Source of the DNA: Limibacillus halophilus
GTDB taxonomy: Bacteria > Pseudomonadota > Alphaproteobacteria > Kiloniellales > CECT-8803
DNA length: 64,000 bases
Reading direction: 5' to 3'
Assembly: GCF_014191775.1 (NCBI RefSeq)
Contig: NZ_JACHXA010000001.1
Location: 372,001-436,000, forward strand
Shown here: positions 37,688-46,970 of the stretch, in pieces
How positions within the stretch are numbered: the first letter of the stretch is position 1
Layout: every line of letters begins with the position of its first letter
Position numbers and translations under genes: made by a program
Notes under the pieces: generated by a model
Told to the model about the DNA's origin: nothing
Databases searched by the model: none
Seen by the model: the letters and a program-made list of their open reading frames with translations, nothing else

Positions 37688-38131
37688 ATGCCCCTCGATA
37701 AAAAGTTAGGACCTCATGCGGTGTTGCTGTTACGCGTCTCCCTGGGGATCATGTTCCTCGCCCATTCGGTGATCCTTAAGCTGATCGTCTTCACGTTGCC
37801 TGGAACCGCACAGTTTTTTACCTCTATCGGCCTGCCCGGCGCGCTGGCCTATCTCGTGTTCGCGATGGAGGTCGTGGGCGGTGTCATGCTGATCCTAGGC
37901 ATACAGGCGCGGTGGGTGGCGCTGGCTCTGACGCCAATCCTTGTGGGGGCCACTTGGGTTCACATCGGCAATGGCTGGGTGTTCACGGCGCAAAACGGCG
38001 GATGGGAATACCCGCTGTACCTTGTCGTGCTGTCGGTCAGTCAGTTCCTCTTGGGGGATGGTAGCTGTGCCTTGAAGCCATCGTTTCGCCTTTCGGAGGC
38101 AGGTGTCGCCGCGGAGCGGGTTGAGGCTTAG
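37688..38131 (+). CDS. DoxX family membrane protein
   Basis: This 147-residue protein has four hydrophobic helices (near residues 10-30, 50-72, 75-95 and 107-127). The DoxX pattern is visible: LLLRVSLGIMFLAHSV, FTSIGLPGALAYLVFAMEVVGGVMLILG and YPLYLVVLSVSQFLLGDG. Members are found beside oxidoreductases and in oxidative-stress membrane complexes, and the biochemical role is unsettled. ATG 37688 has GGAGG 9 bases upstream. An ATG at 37658 lies at the predicted transcription start and is rejected. Confidence 0.87.
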   Translation: MPLDKKLGPHAVLLLRVSLGIMFLAHSVILKLIVFTLPGTAQFFTSIGLPGALAYLVFAMEVVGGVMLILGIQARWVALALTPILVGATWVHIGNGWVFTAQNGGWEYPLYLVVLSVSQFLLGDGSCALKPSFRLSEAGVAAERVEA

Positions 38132-38249
38132 GAGATACGCCGAACGACAATTGTCGGGGGCCAAGCAGTGGGATCGCGAGAGGTTCAACTCATAAAAACA
38201 GAGCGAGCGACCTCACGCGATACCGTGTTTGTGGTGATGTCGGCGGCGA

Positions 38250-38849
38250 TCACGGATCCGCGGTCGGCACGCCGCAGCTTTGGCACTTGAGACGCCCTGG
38301 AAAAGGCTTATTTTTGCCGGTGCCTGCGTTGGCTTGGCCGACCTGCGACGGCTCCATCGCTAAAAGCACCCGACCGGCACCGTCCAGCAACTCCAACCGC
38401 CCATCCACACGCCGCAAGTCCCGCATTTTCCCGAGTGCAGCGAGAAATTCTTTCTCGGACGTGCCCTCCCTGGCGAAGCAGGCCATCCGCGTGGTGGCGA
38501 GCGGAGCGGCAGTCAACATCCCGTCATGCGTCCTTCGAAGCTTTCCCGTAACGCGATTGCACCCCGTCCAGCCGTGAATAGCGCCTTCGGTATCAAGTTG
38601 CAGCCATGGCTCTTCATTGGCTGCAGTCTCTCCTTGGGCGCTGTTGGCGTTTGGCTGAACGGCCATGCGCCAAGCGCCGAGAAAGGGTTCAAAAGGATCA
38701 CCACCCGCAAGCGCATTTGATGCGATATTGCCGGAGAGTACGGCAACCAACGGCAGGGCGAGCATCAAGCGGCATCCATGTGAAGCGGAGCGGAGGGCAA
38801 AGAGCAGTTGCAGGCTTCGTGACGCTGCGGTGATCCATGTTGGCGGCAT
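38250..38849 (-). CDS. Exported META-domain protein
   Basis: This 199-residue protein has a hydrophobic export segment (LMLALPLVAVLSGNIASNALAG, residues 29-50) after a longer than usual N-region. A META domain (HslJ-like) follows, with GCNRVTGKL, TAAPLATTRMAC and EKEFLAALGKM. META proteins are envelope or secreted proteins linked to stress or motility, with no known catalysis. A C-terminal KCQSCGVP segment carries a CxxC pair. ATG 38849 follows GGAAGGTAGGG; an internal ATG at 38765 would leave a conventional signal peptide. Confidence 0.72.
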   Translation of the reverse strand: MPPTWITAASRSLQLLFALRSASHGCRLMLALPLVAVLSGNIASNALAGGDPFEPFLGAWRMAVQPNANSAQGETAANEEPWLQLDTEGAIHGWTGCNRVTGKLRRTHDGMLTAAPLATTRMACFAREGTSEKEFLAALGKMRDLRRVDGRLELLDGAGRVLLAMEPSQVGQANAGTGKNKPFPGRLKCQSCGVPTADP

Positions 38850-38890
38850 CAACCCTACCTTCCCCGAGTTCGTGAACCACAGGCTCTATA

Positions 38891-38909
38891 ATTGAACAAA
38901 CATTCAGCC
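38891..38909. promoter_or_regulatory. Candidate TetR-type operator before the BetI-like regulator
   Basis: ATTGAACAAACATTCAGCC contains arms TGAA and TTCA around a 6-base centre. The first 11 bases recur exactly at 53926-53936. Position in the divergent promoter gap suits autoregulation. Confidence 0.45.
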
Positions 38910-39061
38910 AAAAATTTTCTTTGATCCCTTCGGCCTTTATCGCATGATGATAGATGAATGCCTGAGGCGGTGAAAGTCGCTATGGTGCCGTGTTTTCCTG
39001 TTCCAGATATGATCTCGGCGTGTTCTGGGGCCAGGAACCAGAGGAGGAATCAACGCTCAGT

Positions 39062-39766
39062 ATGCATCAGAGAAACGCGGGCACAGCGCCGACCAGACGG
39101 GCCGAACGCAAGGAGGCGACGCGGCAACAGTTGATCGCTGCGACGATCGATTGCATAGCGGCCAGCGGTTTTGCGGAAACGACGCTTTCAAAGGTGTCCG
39201 AGCGCGCTAAGGTCTCCCGCGGCCTGGTCAACTTTCACTTCGAAAGCAAGGATCAGCTGCTGATCGAAACGCTGCGGCATCTCACTCAGGAATACCTGAC
39301 CTTCTGGCGAAGGGCCGTCGAGAAACCGGAGTACAGCCCGGCCCAGCGTTTGGTGGCTTTGATCCAGGCGGATTTTCATCCTCAGGTCTGTAATCGCAAA
39401 AAAATCGCTGTTTGGTATGCCTTTTGGGGTGAGGCGAAATCGAGGCCCATTTACATGGCAATCAGCGCCAAGGCTGACGGCGCTTTCGCGCAAATGTTGG
39501 AGAGCCTTTGTACGCAGATCGTCTTGGAAGGTAAGTATGATGTTGATCCGGACCTCGCCGCCAGGGGATTGCGGTCGCTGATTGACGGACAGTGGCTAGA
39601 GCTTCTGCTGTCTCCGGCAAGTTTTGACCGCGAGCGTTCGAAGCGCTTGTGTCGCCTTTTCGCCCATCAACTCTTCCCGAAGCATATCGATCGGCCAAGT
39701 GCTGAACCCGGTGCGACCTCCACTGATGATGACAGCGACCGCTTGCAGACAGAGGGCGATGGATGA
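39062..39766 (+). CDS. TetR-family transcriptional regulator, BetI-like
   Basis: This 234-residue regulator has an N-terminal TetR helix-turn-helix (RKEATRQQLIAATIDCIAASGFAETTLSKVSERAKVSRGLVNFHF, residues about 16-62) and a C-terminal domain like that of BetI, the choline-responsive repressor. Its stop overlaps the start of the first permease gene (ATGA), so it is encoded in the transporter operon and probably senses the imported amine. ATG 39062 is 15 bases from GAGGAGG, a long spacing, but no other in-frame start is seen. Confidence 0.87.
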   Translation: MHQRNAGTAPTRRAERKEATRQQLIAATIDCIAASGFAETTLSKVSERAKVSRGLVNFHFESKDQLLIETLRHLTQEYLTFWRRAVEKPEYSPAQRLVALIQADFHPQVCNRKKIAVWYAFWGEAKSRPIYMAISAKADGAFAQMLESLCTQIVLEGKYDVDPDLAARGLRSLIDGQWLELLLSPASFDRERSKRLCRLFAHQLFPKHIDRPSAEPGATSTDDDSDRLQTEGDG

Positions 39767-40692
39767 GCGATGTTGCGATGACAAAGCCCGGTCACGGAAC
39801 GCCAAGCGGCCTTCGTCGGCGTTTGAGCCGTTTCTACCGAGCAAGCCAGGCGCTGCGTGGTTTGACCTTGGCTTCACCGGCCCTCTTCGTCGTCGTAACA
39901 CTCCTGGCCATGCCTATCGCGCTGCTGGTCCTTTACAGCTTCTGGACTCAGAACTACGTCGATATCGATACCAATCTGACGACGGCAAACTACGAGAAGA
40001 TTGCTTCCAGAACGATCTATCTGAAGGTTTTTCTGCGTTCGGTGGGAATTTCGGGACTGGTGACGCTGCTCACCGTCCTGTTAGCCTATCCGTTAGCCTA
40101 CTATGTTGCCTTCGATGTGAAGCGCCGCAAGGTTATCTGGCTGATTCTCATAACCCTGCCTTTTTGGACCAGCTATTTGCTCAGGGTTTTCGCCTGGAAA
40201 ATTATCCTGGGTTATGACGGGGTCATTAATTCCGGCCTCGCCTGGCTTGGTGTCATACGAGAACCGCTTGAGTTTTTGCTCTACAACCCGACGGCGGTCA
40301 TCATCACTCTGGCGCACGCCTGGGCTGCCTTCGCCATCCTGCCCATCTACGTATCCCTTGAAAAGATCGACCGTTCTTACCTGGAAGCGGCAACAGACCT
40401 CGGTGATGGTCCGGTTGCCCGGTTCTGGCGCATCACCTTTCCGTTGTCGTTGCCCGGTGTGATTGCCGCCTCGATCGTTATCTTCATACCGACAGTCGGC
40501 GACTATGTGACCCCGACATTGGTGGGCGGTCCGAGCGGGTTGATGATCGCCAATCTGATTCAGACACAGTTTAGCAAGGCCAACGACTGGCCCTTGGGCG
40601 CAGCTTTGGCGGTTGCCTCGATGGTGACCGTGACCTTGATAGCCTGCGCCTTCGTATTGATTGCCAAGAAGCTGACGGAGCGCATCGGATGA
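39763..40692 (+). CDS. ABC transporter permease, PotB-like
   Basis: This 309-residue inner-membrane permease is of the spermidine/putrescine type. Six hydrophobic segments and the cytoplasmic docking loop YLEAATDLGDGPVARFWRITFPLSLPGV are visible. It forms a heterodimer with the next gene product. The start overlaps the regulator stop and its stop overlaps the next start by four bases (ATGA), so all four transporter genes are translationally coupled. The context suggests that the substrate is an amine or betaine and not necessarily a polyamine. Confidence 0.9.
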   Translation: MSDVAMTKPGHGTPSGLRRRLSRFYRASQALRGLTLASPALFVVVTLLAMPIALLVLYSFWTQNYVDIDTNLTTANYEKIASRTIYLKVFLRSVGISGLVTLLTVLLAYPLAYYVAFDVKRRKVIWLILITLPFWTSYLLRVFAWKIILGYDGVINSGLAWLGVIREPLEFLLYNPTAVIITLAHAWAAFAILPIYVSLEKIDRSYLEAATDLGDGPVARFWRITFPLSLPGVIAASIVIFIPTVGDYVTPTLVGGPSGLMIANLIQTQFSKANDWPLGAALAVASMVTVTLIACAFVLIAKKLTERIG

Positions 40693-41507
40693 GTGTCACG
40701 ACTTTCGAGAAAGCAGGACGGCGTTGGCGTGGCGGTTATGCCTTTTTCTATCTGGGCTTTCTCTATGTCCCGGTGCTGTTTCTGCCGCTCTTTTCGTTGA
40801 ACGACTCCATTTACATAGCCCTGCCGCTTAAGGACCTGACGTTCAAGTGGTACGCAACGCTTTGGACGAATGAACAGATGCATGCAGCGCTTGGGAACTC
40901 ATTGAAGGTCGCCGTTACCGCTGCCGTGCTTTCGACGGCCCTGGCCATGTTCGCGGCCCGCGCATTCACCCGCTACAGTTTTCGAGGCCAGCGGCCGGTT
41001 CTGGGCTTGGTCATGCTGCCAATGGTCATGCCGGAGATTATCGTCGGGGTTTCACTGCTGGTGCTGTTTTCGCAGGTCGGGATCGGGCTGGGCCTGCATT
41101 CGGTGGCGGTGGGTCACACGCTCATCTGCCTGCCTTTTGCGGTTGCCGTATTGATGTCCCGGCTCGAAGGGTTCGACAAAAGCTTGGAAGAAGCCTCCCA
41201 GGACTTGGGTGAGACCGGTTGGATGACTTTCTGGCGGGTAACCTTCCCCCTGGTCATGCCCGGTATCGTCGCCAGCCTGCTTTTGACCTTCACGATATCT
41301 TTCGATGAATTCATCATAGCCTTCTTCCTTTCTTCAACCGAAGGCACCTTGCCAGTGTTCATCTGGAGCCAGCTTCGCTTCCCGAATAAGCTGCCGGGTA
41401 CTCTGGCGCTAGGCGCCTTGATCCTCCTCTCCTCATTCTTTGTCGTGGCGCTTGCGGAGTGGGTGCGCCGTCGCGGCAGTGGCATCGGAGGCCAGACACC
41501 CCTATGA
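40689..41507 (+). CDS. ABC transporter permease, PotC-like
   Basis: This is the second permease subunit, 272 residues. Six membrane segments are visible, with the docking loop SLEEASQDLGETGWMTFWRVTFPLVMPGI near residues 160-190. It overlaps the genes on both sides by four bases. Transport direction is import, by family. Confidence 0.9.
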   Translation: MSVTTFEKAGRRWRGGYAFFYLGFLYVPVLFLPLFSLNDSIYIALPLKDLTFKWYATLWTNEQMHAALGNSLKVAVTAAVLSTALAMFAARAFTRYSFRGQRPVLGLVMLPMVMPEIIVGVSLLVLFSQVGIGLGLHSVAVGHTLICLPFAVAVLMSRLEGFDKSLEEASQDLGETGWMTFWRVTFPLVMPGIVASLLLTFTISFDEFIIAFFLSSTEGTLPVFIWSQLRFPNKLPGTLALGALILLSSFFVVALAEWVRRRGSGIGGQTPL

Positions 41508-42631
41508 CAAATCAAACCAGCGACATCACGCGCTTCATCGACATCCAACAAGTCACCAAGAACTTCAGTGCGGTCCGCGCCGTGGACAACGTCGACTTAA
41601 CCATTCGTCGCGGCGAGTTCTTTTCGCTGTTGGGGCCGTCCGGCTGCGGCAAGACGACTTTGCTGCGCATGCTGGCAGGATTCGAAGCGCCCAGTGAAGG
41701 TGAAATCTATATCGACCAACAACCGATGTCGGCGGTTCCGCCACATCTGCGTCCCACGAATATGGTGTTTCAAAGCTACGCCATATTCCCGCATCTGAAC
41801 GTGGGGCAGAACATAGCTTATGGCCTTCGCAAGTTGCGCCTGCCTGCCTCGGATGTCCAAAAGCAGGTTGAGGAGATGCTGGCGCTTATCAAGCTTCCCG
41901 GCTACGCCGAGCGGCGCGCAGACCAGCTTTCCGGTGGGCAGCGGCAGCGGGTAGCTCTGGCGCGCGCGCTGATTCGCCAGCCCAAGGTTCTGCTGCTCGA
42001 TGAACCGCTCGGTGCCCTGGACAAGAAACTGCGCGAACAGATGCAGCTTGAGTTGCGAGAGTTACAGGAGCGGCTAGGCATCACCTTTGTGTTTGTAACC
42101 CACGATCAGGAAGAGGCCCTGACCATGTCGGACCGCATCGCGGTCATGCACGCGGGCAAAATCCTCCAGGTTGCCGACCCGCACGGACTCTACGAACGAC
42201 CCAATTGCGCACGCGTCGCGGCGTTCATAGGCTCGATGAACTTCGCGCCGGCCGAAGTGCGCGGCCTGGAGGGCGACCGGCTGGCGGTTCAGGCCGCGGG
42301 ATTCGGGGCGGTGAACGCTTCGGCCAATGGCCACGCCTGGAATGCTGGCGACAGAATCATGGTGGCCGTGCGTCCGGAGAAACTTGGTCTGACCACCGAG
42401 CGGCCCGAACGCCAGGGCCTGCATTCGGTCAACGGCAAGGTCGCCGCGGCGGCCTACCTTGGCGACCGCAGCCACTACTACGTCAAGCTTGAGGGCGTCG
42501 ACAGTCCCCTGGCGGTCTCTGCGCAGAATGCCGACCGTAGCGTCGAGGGATGGCTCGAAGCCGGCGTCGATGTCTGGGTCACCTGGTCAGATAACGCATT
42601 GGTGGTCTTGCCCGCCGATCAGGACGGGTGA
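41504..42631 (+). CDS. ABC transporter ATP-binding protein, PotA-like
   Basis: This 375-residue ATPase energises the importer. Walker A is GPSGCGKTT (near residue 45), the signature [15 protein letters not shown] and Walker [18 protein letters not shown] domain follows from about residue 280. Length and layout match PotA. ATG 41504 overlaps the PotC-like stop; an upstream in-frame start inside the permease gene is rejected. A two-way terminator lies between this gene and the convergent binding-protein gene. Confidence 0.92.
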   Translation: MTNQTSDITRFIDIQQVTKNFSAVRAVDNVDLTIRRGEFFSLLGPSGCGKTTLLRMLAGFEAPSEGEIYIDQQPMSAVPPHLRPTNMVFQSYAIFPHLNVGQNIAYGLRKLRLPASDVQKQVEEMLALIKLPGYAERRADQLSGGQRQRVALARALIRQPKVLLLDEPLGALDKKLREQMQLELRELQERLGITFVFVTHDQEEALTMSDRIAVMHAGKILQVADPHGLYERPNCARVAAFIGSMNFAPAEVRGLEGDRLAVQAAGFGAVNASANGHAWNAGDRIMVAVRPEKLGLTTERPERQGLHSVNGKVAAAAYLGDRSHYYVKLEGVDSPLAVSAQNADRSVEGWLEAGVDVWVTWSDNALVVLPADQDG

Positions 42632-42656
42632 GCCGGAGCAGTCTCTGCCCTTGGAA

Positions 42657-42690
42657 AAAGGGCCCGACTAGAAGCCGGGCCCTTTCCTCT
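42657..42690. terminator. Bidirectional intrinsic terminator
   Basis: AAAGGGCCCG (42657-42666) pairs with CGGGCCCTTT (42676-42685). An A run precedes and T-rich sequence follows, so it can end both the potBCA-like transcript and the convergent binding-protein transcript. Confidence 0.85.
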
Positions 42691-42711
42691 TTCGATCAGC
42701 TCTGAACAGGA

Positions 42712-43827
42712 TCAACCGCCCAGCTTAACCGTCTCGAAGATTTCAATCATCTTCTCGCGCTTCTCCGGCACGATCTCACCCTGGAACCGAGTTCCCTTGA
42801 GGAACTTCGTCAGGTCGTCGGTTAGACCAAGCTCCTTGGCCAGATCGGATTCGGAGATCTTGTAGGATTGCGCGTTCGCGTGGCCGTAACCCCATTCATC
42901 GATCAAGACCTTGCCGACGTTCGGGTCCAGCGTGGCATTGAGGTATTCGTAGGCAAGATTCTCGTCACCTGGCCCATCGGCGTTCAGCACGAAACCGCAC
43001 ATCCAGGTCGAGAGGCCTTCCGTCGGGAACATGAACTTGACCGGCACCTCTTCCCAGCGCAGTGAGATGTAGCTGTCCGTCCAGGCCCAGGCCGCGAGAA
43101 TTTCACCAGCGGCGATGGACTGTTGCAATGCCGTCGGGTCGCCCCAGTAGAAGCGGATATTCTTATGTAGCTCGCGCAGCACTTCGGCGCACTTCTGCAT
43201 CTCGTCGTCGCTGAGATCCATGTGGCTTTCGTAGCCCAGGATACCGGCCGCGATGACGAAGGCCTCGTCAACCGAATCGAAGATCGAAACGCGGCCGCGC
43301 AAGGCTGGATCGAGCAAGAGATTGTAGCTCTGCGCTGCGTTAGGCAACTCGTCGTCTCGGTAGATGATGGTGGAATTTCCCCAATCGAAGGGCATCATCC
43401 AAATCTTGCCGTCATGCTGGATGCCCTTGGCCCCCAGCATATCCGAGGGAATCTCGTTCCAACGGGGTACGCGGCTCGTATCAATGGGCTTCAAGAGCCC
43501 GGAATCCCGCCAGCGCGCTACCGAAAGGGTGCAGGGATGAGACATGTCGACCTTGAAGCCAGCGCGCAGCTTCTGGTAGGCCTCCTCTTCCTCGGCAAAG
43601 ATCGCATAGTTGGGCGGCTCGCCGTGCTTATCGACGAACTCTTGGCAGAGCGTCGGATCGTCGTAGCCGGACCATTCAAAGACCGTCAGGTTCGGTGCGG
43701 CGAAAGCGCGCCGCGCGGTTGGCGATGTCGCGACCAGCGTCGCTCCGGCAGCGGCCATGACCTTGCCGAATTCGCGCCGGTTCAAGCCCGCCTTCATCAG
43801 CGCCTGTTGGATGTTTCTCCGTTTCAT
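42712..43827 (-). CDS. Periplasmic solute-binding protein, PotD/PotF-like
   Basis: This 371-residue protein is the receptor of the PotABC-like importer. The N-terminus carries LNRREFGKVMAAAGATLVA, a twin-arginine-like signal, with cleavage near AFA at residue 45. The mature part starts LTVFEWSGYDDPTLCQEFV, with the spermidine-binding-protein pattern MPFDWGNSTIIYRDDEL and WAWTDSYISLRWEEVPVKF. Aromatic residues there could cage an ammonium group, which is inference. ATG 43827 has AAGGAGG at ideal spacing. It is convergent to the potA-like gene instead of in line with it. Confidence 0.88.
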   Translation of the reverse strand: MKRRNIQQALMKAGLNRREFGKVMAAAGATLVATSPTARRAFAAPNLTVFEWSGYDDPTLCQEFVDKHGEPPNYAIFAEEEEAYQKLRAGFKVDMSHPCTLSVARWRDSGLLKPIDTSRVPRWNEIPSDMLGAKGIQHDGKIWMMPFDWGNSTIIYRDDELPNAAQSYNLLLDPALRGRVSIFDSVDEAFVIAAGILGYESHMDLSDDEMQKCAEVLRELHKNIRFYWGDPTALQQSIAAGEILAAWAWTDSYISLRWEEVPVKFMFPTEGLSTWMCGFVLNADGPGDENLAYEYLNATLDPNVGKVLIDEWGYGHANAQSYKISESDLAKELGLTDDLTKFLKGTRFQGEIVPEKREKMIEIFETVKLGG

Positions 43828-43989
43828 CGAAGCCTCCTTCCCTTGCCGCCTATGTGTTGGGTTTGCTGATCTGCTGCTCTTGCCTTTTGTCGGCGGCCCA
43901 TGATGGCAAAAGCTTCCCATAAAGTTGTTTCGTTGTCCAATCGTTCAGTGAAAGGGACGCAATTGGCAGCGCCCGTCGGCTCTTCGTCC

Positions 43990-45192
43990 TTACCCAACTA
44001 GCGCACCCGCACCCCGCTTTGCCAACTGTCCGGCGATAATGATGCGCTGGATTTCACTTGTGCCTTCCCAGATGCGATCGACCCGCAATTCACGGTAAAA
44101 CCGCTCGGCGACGTTCTCGCGCATGTAGCCGCGACCGCCGAATATCTGTACAGCCCTGTCGGCGACCCGGTTTGCCATTTCCGAAGCATAGAGCTTGGCC
44201 ATCGAGCATTGCGCGTGCAGCAACTTCACGTCTTCTCCTGCGTCATGGGCCTCTGCCAGACGATAGGTCATGAGGCGCGCCGCCCAAAGCTCCGTTACGC
44301 TGTCCGCCAGCATGGCCTGGATCAACTGATTTTCGATGACCGGCCGACCGAACGCCTTTCGCTCTTTGGCAAAGCTGCTGGCCTCGTCGATCAGGCGCTC
44401 GGCAGCGCCGCAGCAGCGAGCGGCGATCATGAGACGCTCGTAGCGGAACCAGTCATGCGTGAAGTTCATGCCCTGGCCTTCCCGCCCAATCAGATTCTCG
44501 GCGGGTACCTTCACCGAATTGAAGGCGACCACCGGATGATGGTGGCTATAGGTGTGGCTGTAGGCCGGCGTGCGCAGCACATCGACGCCCTGTGAGTCCT
44601 TGTCGATGAAAAACAATGCGTGGGCGCCATCGTTTGGTCCGCCGTCGATCTTGGCCTGCACAATCAGATGGTCGGCGTGATTGAAACTTGTTACGTGCCA
44701 CTTCTCGCCGTCGATAAAATAGCCGCCGCTGCTCGGTCGCGCCGTTGTACGTATAGCGTCGACATCCGACCCTGCTTCGGCCTCGGTAATCGCATAGCAT
44801 TCGCTACGGTCGCCGCGGATTGTCGGCTCCACCCAGGTTTTCATCTGCTTGGGGGTCGCGGCCTCAACGATACAGCGGGCGGGCGTGGTGACGATCCATC
44901 CCAGGCCGTTGGTCACACGCCCAATCTGCTCGGATACCACTGCCTGTTCGAGGAAGCTCAGCCCGCCGCCGCCCAGATCGCGCGGAATGTTCATTGCCCG
45001 CAAGCCGAGATCGCTGACTTGCCGTTCCAACCGGGCCTGGACGCCGGGCGGAAACTCACCTTCGTGCATCTCCGCATAGATTTCGTGCGGGATCAGCTCC
45101 TGATCCACGAACGTGCGAACGCTCTTCTGTTGCTTTCGGACCGATGCGGGCAAGGGGTATGCCAAGGGCCTTGTCTCCTCAATAATCCACAT
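43990..45192 (-). CDS. Acyl-CoA dehydrogenase family protein
   Basis: This is a 400-residue flavoprotein of the acyl-CoA dehydrogenase family. Family segments are CYAITEAEAGSDVDAIRTTA (FAD and substrate contacts) and, near the C-terminus, FYRELRVDRIWEGTSEIQR with the catalytic glutamate in WEGT. No acyl-CoA ligase or CoA transferase is adjacent, so the substrate's thioester source is unclear. Relatives also act on carnitinyl- or betainyl-type CoA esters or as nitroalkane oxidases. The listed ATG has no ribosome site; TTGAGGAG inside the gene would suit a TTG start at 45165. Confidence 0.9.
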   Translation of the reverse strand: MWIIEETRPLAYPLPASVRKQQKSVRTFVDQELIPHEIYAEMHEGEFPPGVQARLERQVSDLGLRAMNIPRDLGGGGLSFLEQAVVSEQIGRVTNGLGWIVTTPARCIVEAATPKQMKTWVEPTIRGDRSECYAITEAEAGSDVDAIRTTARPSSGGYFIDGEKWHVTSFNHADHLIVQAKIDGGPNDGAHALFFIDKDSQGVDVLRTPAYSHTYSHHHPVVAFNSVKVPAENLIGREGQGMNFTHDWFRYERLMIAARCCGAAERLIDEASSFAKERKAFGRPVIENQLIQAMLADSVTELWAARLMTYRLAEAHDAGEDVKLLHAQCSMAKLYASEMANRVADRAVQIFGGRGYMRENVAERFYRELRVDRIWEGTSEIQRIIIAGQLAKRGAGALVG

Positions 45193-45252
45193 TTGAATAT
45201 TATGAGCAAATTACGATTAGCACAATGAAATAACTACATTTTAACAAAAGTC

Positions 45253-45270
45253 ATTGAATGAAGGGTCAAT
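45253..45270. promoter_or_regulatory. Possible operator in divergent dehydrogenase/oxidoreductase promoter region
   Basis: ATTGAATGAAGGGTCAAT has arms ATTGA/TCAAT and resembles the ATTGAACAAAC element found at two other promoters of the locus. It lies in the 185-base AT-rich divergent gap, which also holds both promoters. Confidence 0.3.
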
Positions 45271-45377
45271 CAGCGACTGGACAGTATGGGTGAGTTGCCC
45301 TACAAATGGTGGGATGTCGGAGCCACGGGGGTGCGGTGCTGTTAAGGTGCCGTCCCCTAGTCTGAGGGACGTCGCGC

Positions 45378-46970
45378 ATGAAGCAATGGGACGCCATCGT
45401 CGTTGGGGCCGGTCACAATGGTCTTACGGCTGCGGCTTATCTGGCGCGTGCCGGATTGTCGGTTCTAGTGCTTGAACGCCGGGATATTGTCGGCGGCGCA
45501 GCGGTTAGTGAGGAACGCCACGAAGGATTCCTCTATTCATCCTGCTCTTATGTTTGCAGCCTTCTACGGGCAGAGATCATGCGCGATCTTGAGCTTTCGC
45601 GTTTCGGCTTGCGTATCATTCCCTATGAAAACTCAACAACACTCGGCCGGGATGGCCGCTATGTCGGTTTCTATGCGGACCACGACCGCACGCGGCGCTC
45701 CCTGGCACGACTTTCGCCGCGCGACGCGGAGGCATACGAAACCTTTAACCGGGATATTTACCGACAGTGCCGCCTGATCCGCCCTTTGCTGCTGAAGACA
45801 CCGCCCGACCCGACGTCCATGAAGCCGCGCGATCTCAGGAGACTGCTTGATCTAGGCAGGGCGTTTGGGCAGCTGGGCGAAGATGGCATCTACCAAGCCA
45901 TGCAATTCTGGACCATGAGTTGCGGCGATTTTTTGGACCGCTACTTCGAGTCCGATCTGCTGAAGGGGAGCCTGGCCGGAAACTCCATCATCGGTACCGC
46001 GCTCGGCCCCTATTCGCCCGGCAGTGCCTATGTGTTGCTGCACCACGTGATGGGAGAGTTGGACGGCCATGTTGGGGCCTGGGGCTTTGCGGTCGGTGGA
46101 ATGGGCGCCATCAGCCAGGCGCTCGCCGCCGCCGCCGGGAGTCACGGCGCGGAGATCCGGACAGGAGCGGAAGTCGATCAATTCTTGATCCGTGACGGCG
46201 AGGTTCAAGGCGTGGTCCTTGCCAATGGTGAGGAGATTCGCGCGCGCCACGTTGTCTCAAATCTCGACTTCAAGCGAACCTTCCTGAAGTTGGTGCCTGA
46301 AAAGGAGTTGGCACCCGATTTCCTGGAGGGCGTTCGTAACTTCAAGATAAGGGGTTCCAGCGGCAAGCTGAACATAGCGCTCGACCGGCTGCCCGACTTT
46401 CCGGCGCTGCGCGACGAACCGACCCTCAAGCGCGGTGGCATCATGATCAGCGAGTCCATGGAGTACATGGAACGCGGATACGACGACTGGAAGCGCGGCG
46501 CCTGGTCGAAGAAGCCCTTCCTCGATATCGTTTTGCCTTCCACGCTCGATCCGACCATGGCGCCTCCCGATCAACATTATATGAGCGTCTTCGTGCAGTA
46601 CGTTCCGGCCAAGCTTGCCGATGGCGACTGGACGCCGGAAAAGCGCGATGCTTTTGGCGAGACGGTGCTGTCCACGATCGAGGCCCATTGTCCCGGCATT
46701 CGGGAAAGCATTCTCGATTGTTGGGTGCGCACGCCCTGGGATCTGGAGAATGAGGTCGGCTTGACCGAAGGTAACATCTTTCAGGGCGAACTGACGCTTG
46801 ACCAACTGCTCTTTAACCGGCCGCTGCCGGGTTATGCGCAATACCGAGGGCCGCTGCGCGGTCTTTATATGTGCGGCTCCAGTACGCACCCGGGCGGCGG
46901 TGTCATGGGCGCGCCGGGCGCCAATGCCGCGAGGGAAGTCCTGGTCGATATTGGCCGGAGGGTCGTCTGA
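45378..46970 (+). CDS. FAD-dependent oxidoreductase, PYROXD2/CrtI-like (first of pair)
   Basis: This 530-residue flavoprotein is of the phytoene-desaturase-like amine-oxidase clan. The N-terminal dinucleotide motif is VVGAGHNGLTAAAYLARAG, followed by LERRDIVGGAAVSEE. The C-terminal FAD motif is YMCGSSTHPGGGVMGAPGANAARE. Such proteins oxidise C-C or C-N bonds. The absence of carotenoid genes and the amine-locus context favour an amine substrate. Its stop overlaps the start of a second protein of the same family and exactly the same length (TGATG), so the two are coupled. Confidence 0.88.
   Translation: MKQWDAIVVGAGHNGLTAAAYLARAGLSVLVLERRDIVGGAAVSEERHEGFLYSSCSYVCSLLRAEIMRDLELSRFGLRIIPYENSTTLGRDGRYVGFYADHDRTRRSLARLSPRDAEAYETFNRDIYRQCRLIRPLLLKTPPDPTSMKPRDLRRLLDLGRAFGQLGEDGIYQAMQFWTMSCGDFLDRYFESDLLKGSLAGNSIIGTALGPYSPGSAYVLLHHVMGELDGHVGAWGFAVGGMGAISQALAAAAGSHGAEIRTGAEVDQFLIRDGEVQGVVLANGEEIRARHVVSNLDFKRTFLKLVPEKELAPDFLEGVRNFKIRGSSGKLNIALDRLPDFPALRDEPTLKRGGIMISESMEYMERGYDDWKRGAWSKKPFLDIVLPSTLDPTMAPPDQHYMSVFVQYVPAKLADGDWTPEKRDAFGETVLSTIEAHCPGIRESILDCWVRTPWDLENEVGLTEGNIFQGELTLDQLLFNRPLPGYAQYRGPLRGLYMCGSSTHPGGGVMGAPGANAAREVLVDIGRRVV

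Noticed and set aside
43828-43989. A copy of the ATTGAACAAAC operator before the PotD-like gene
   Set aside because: Only a weak match (CTGAACGATT on the minus strand) is present, too poor to claim.
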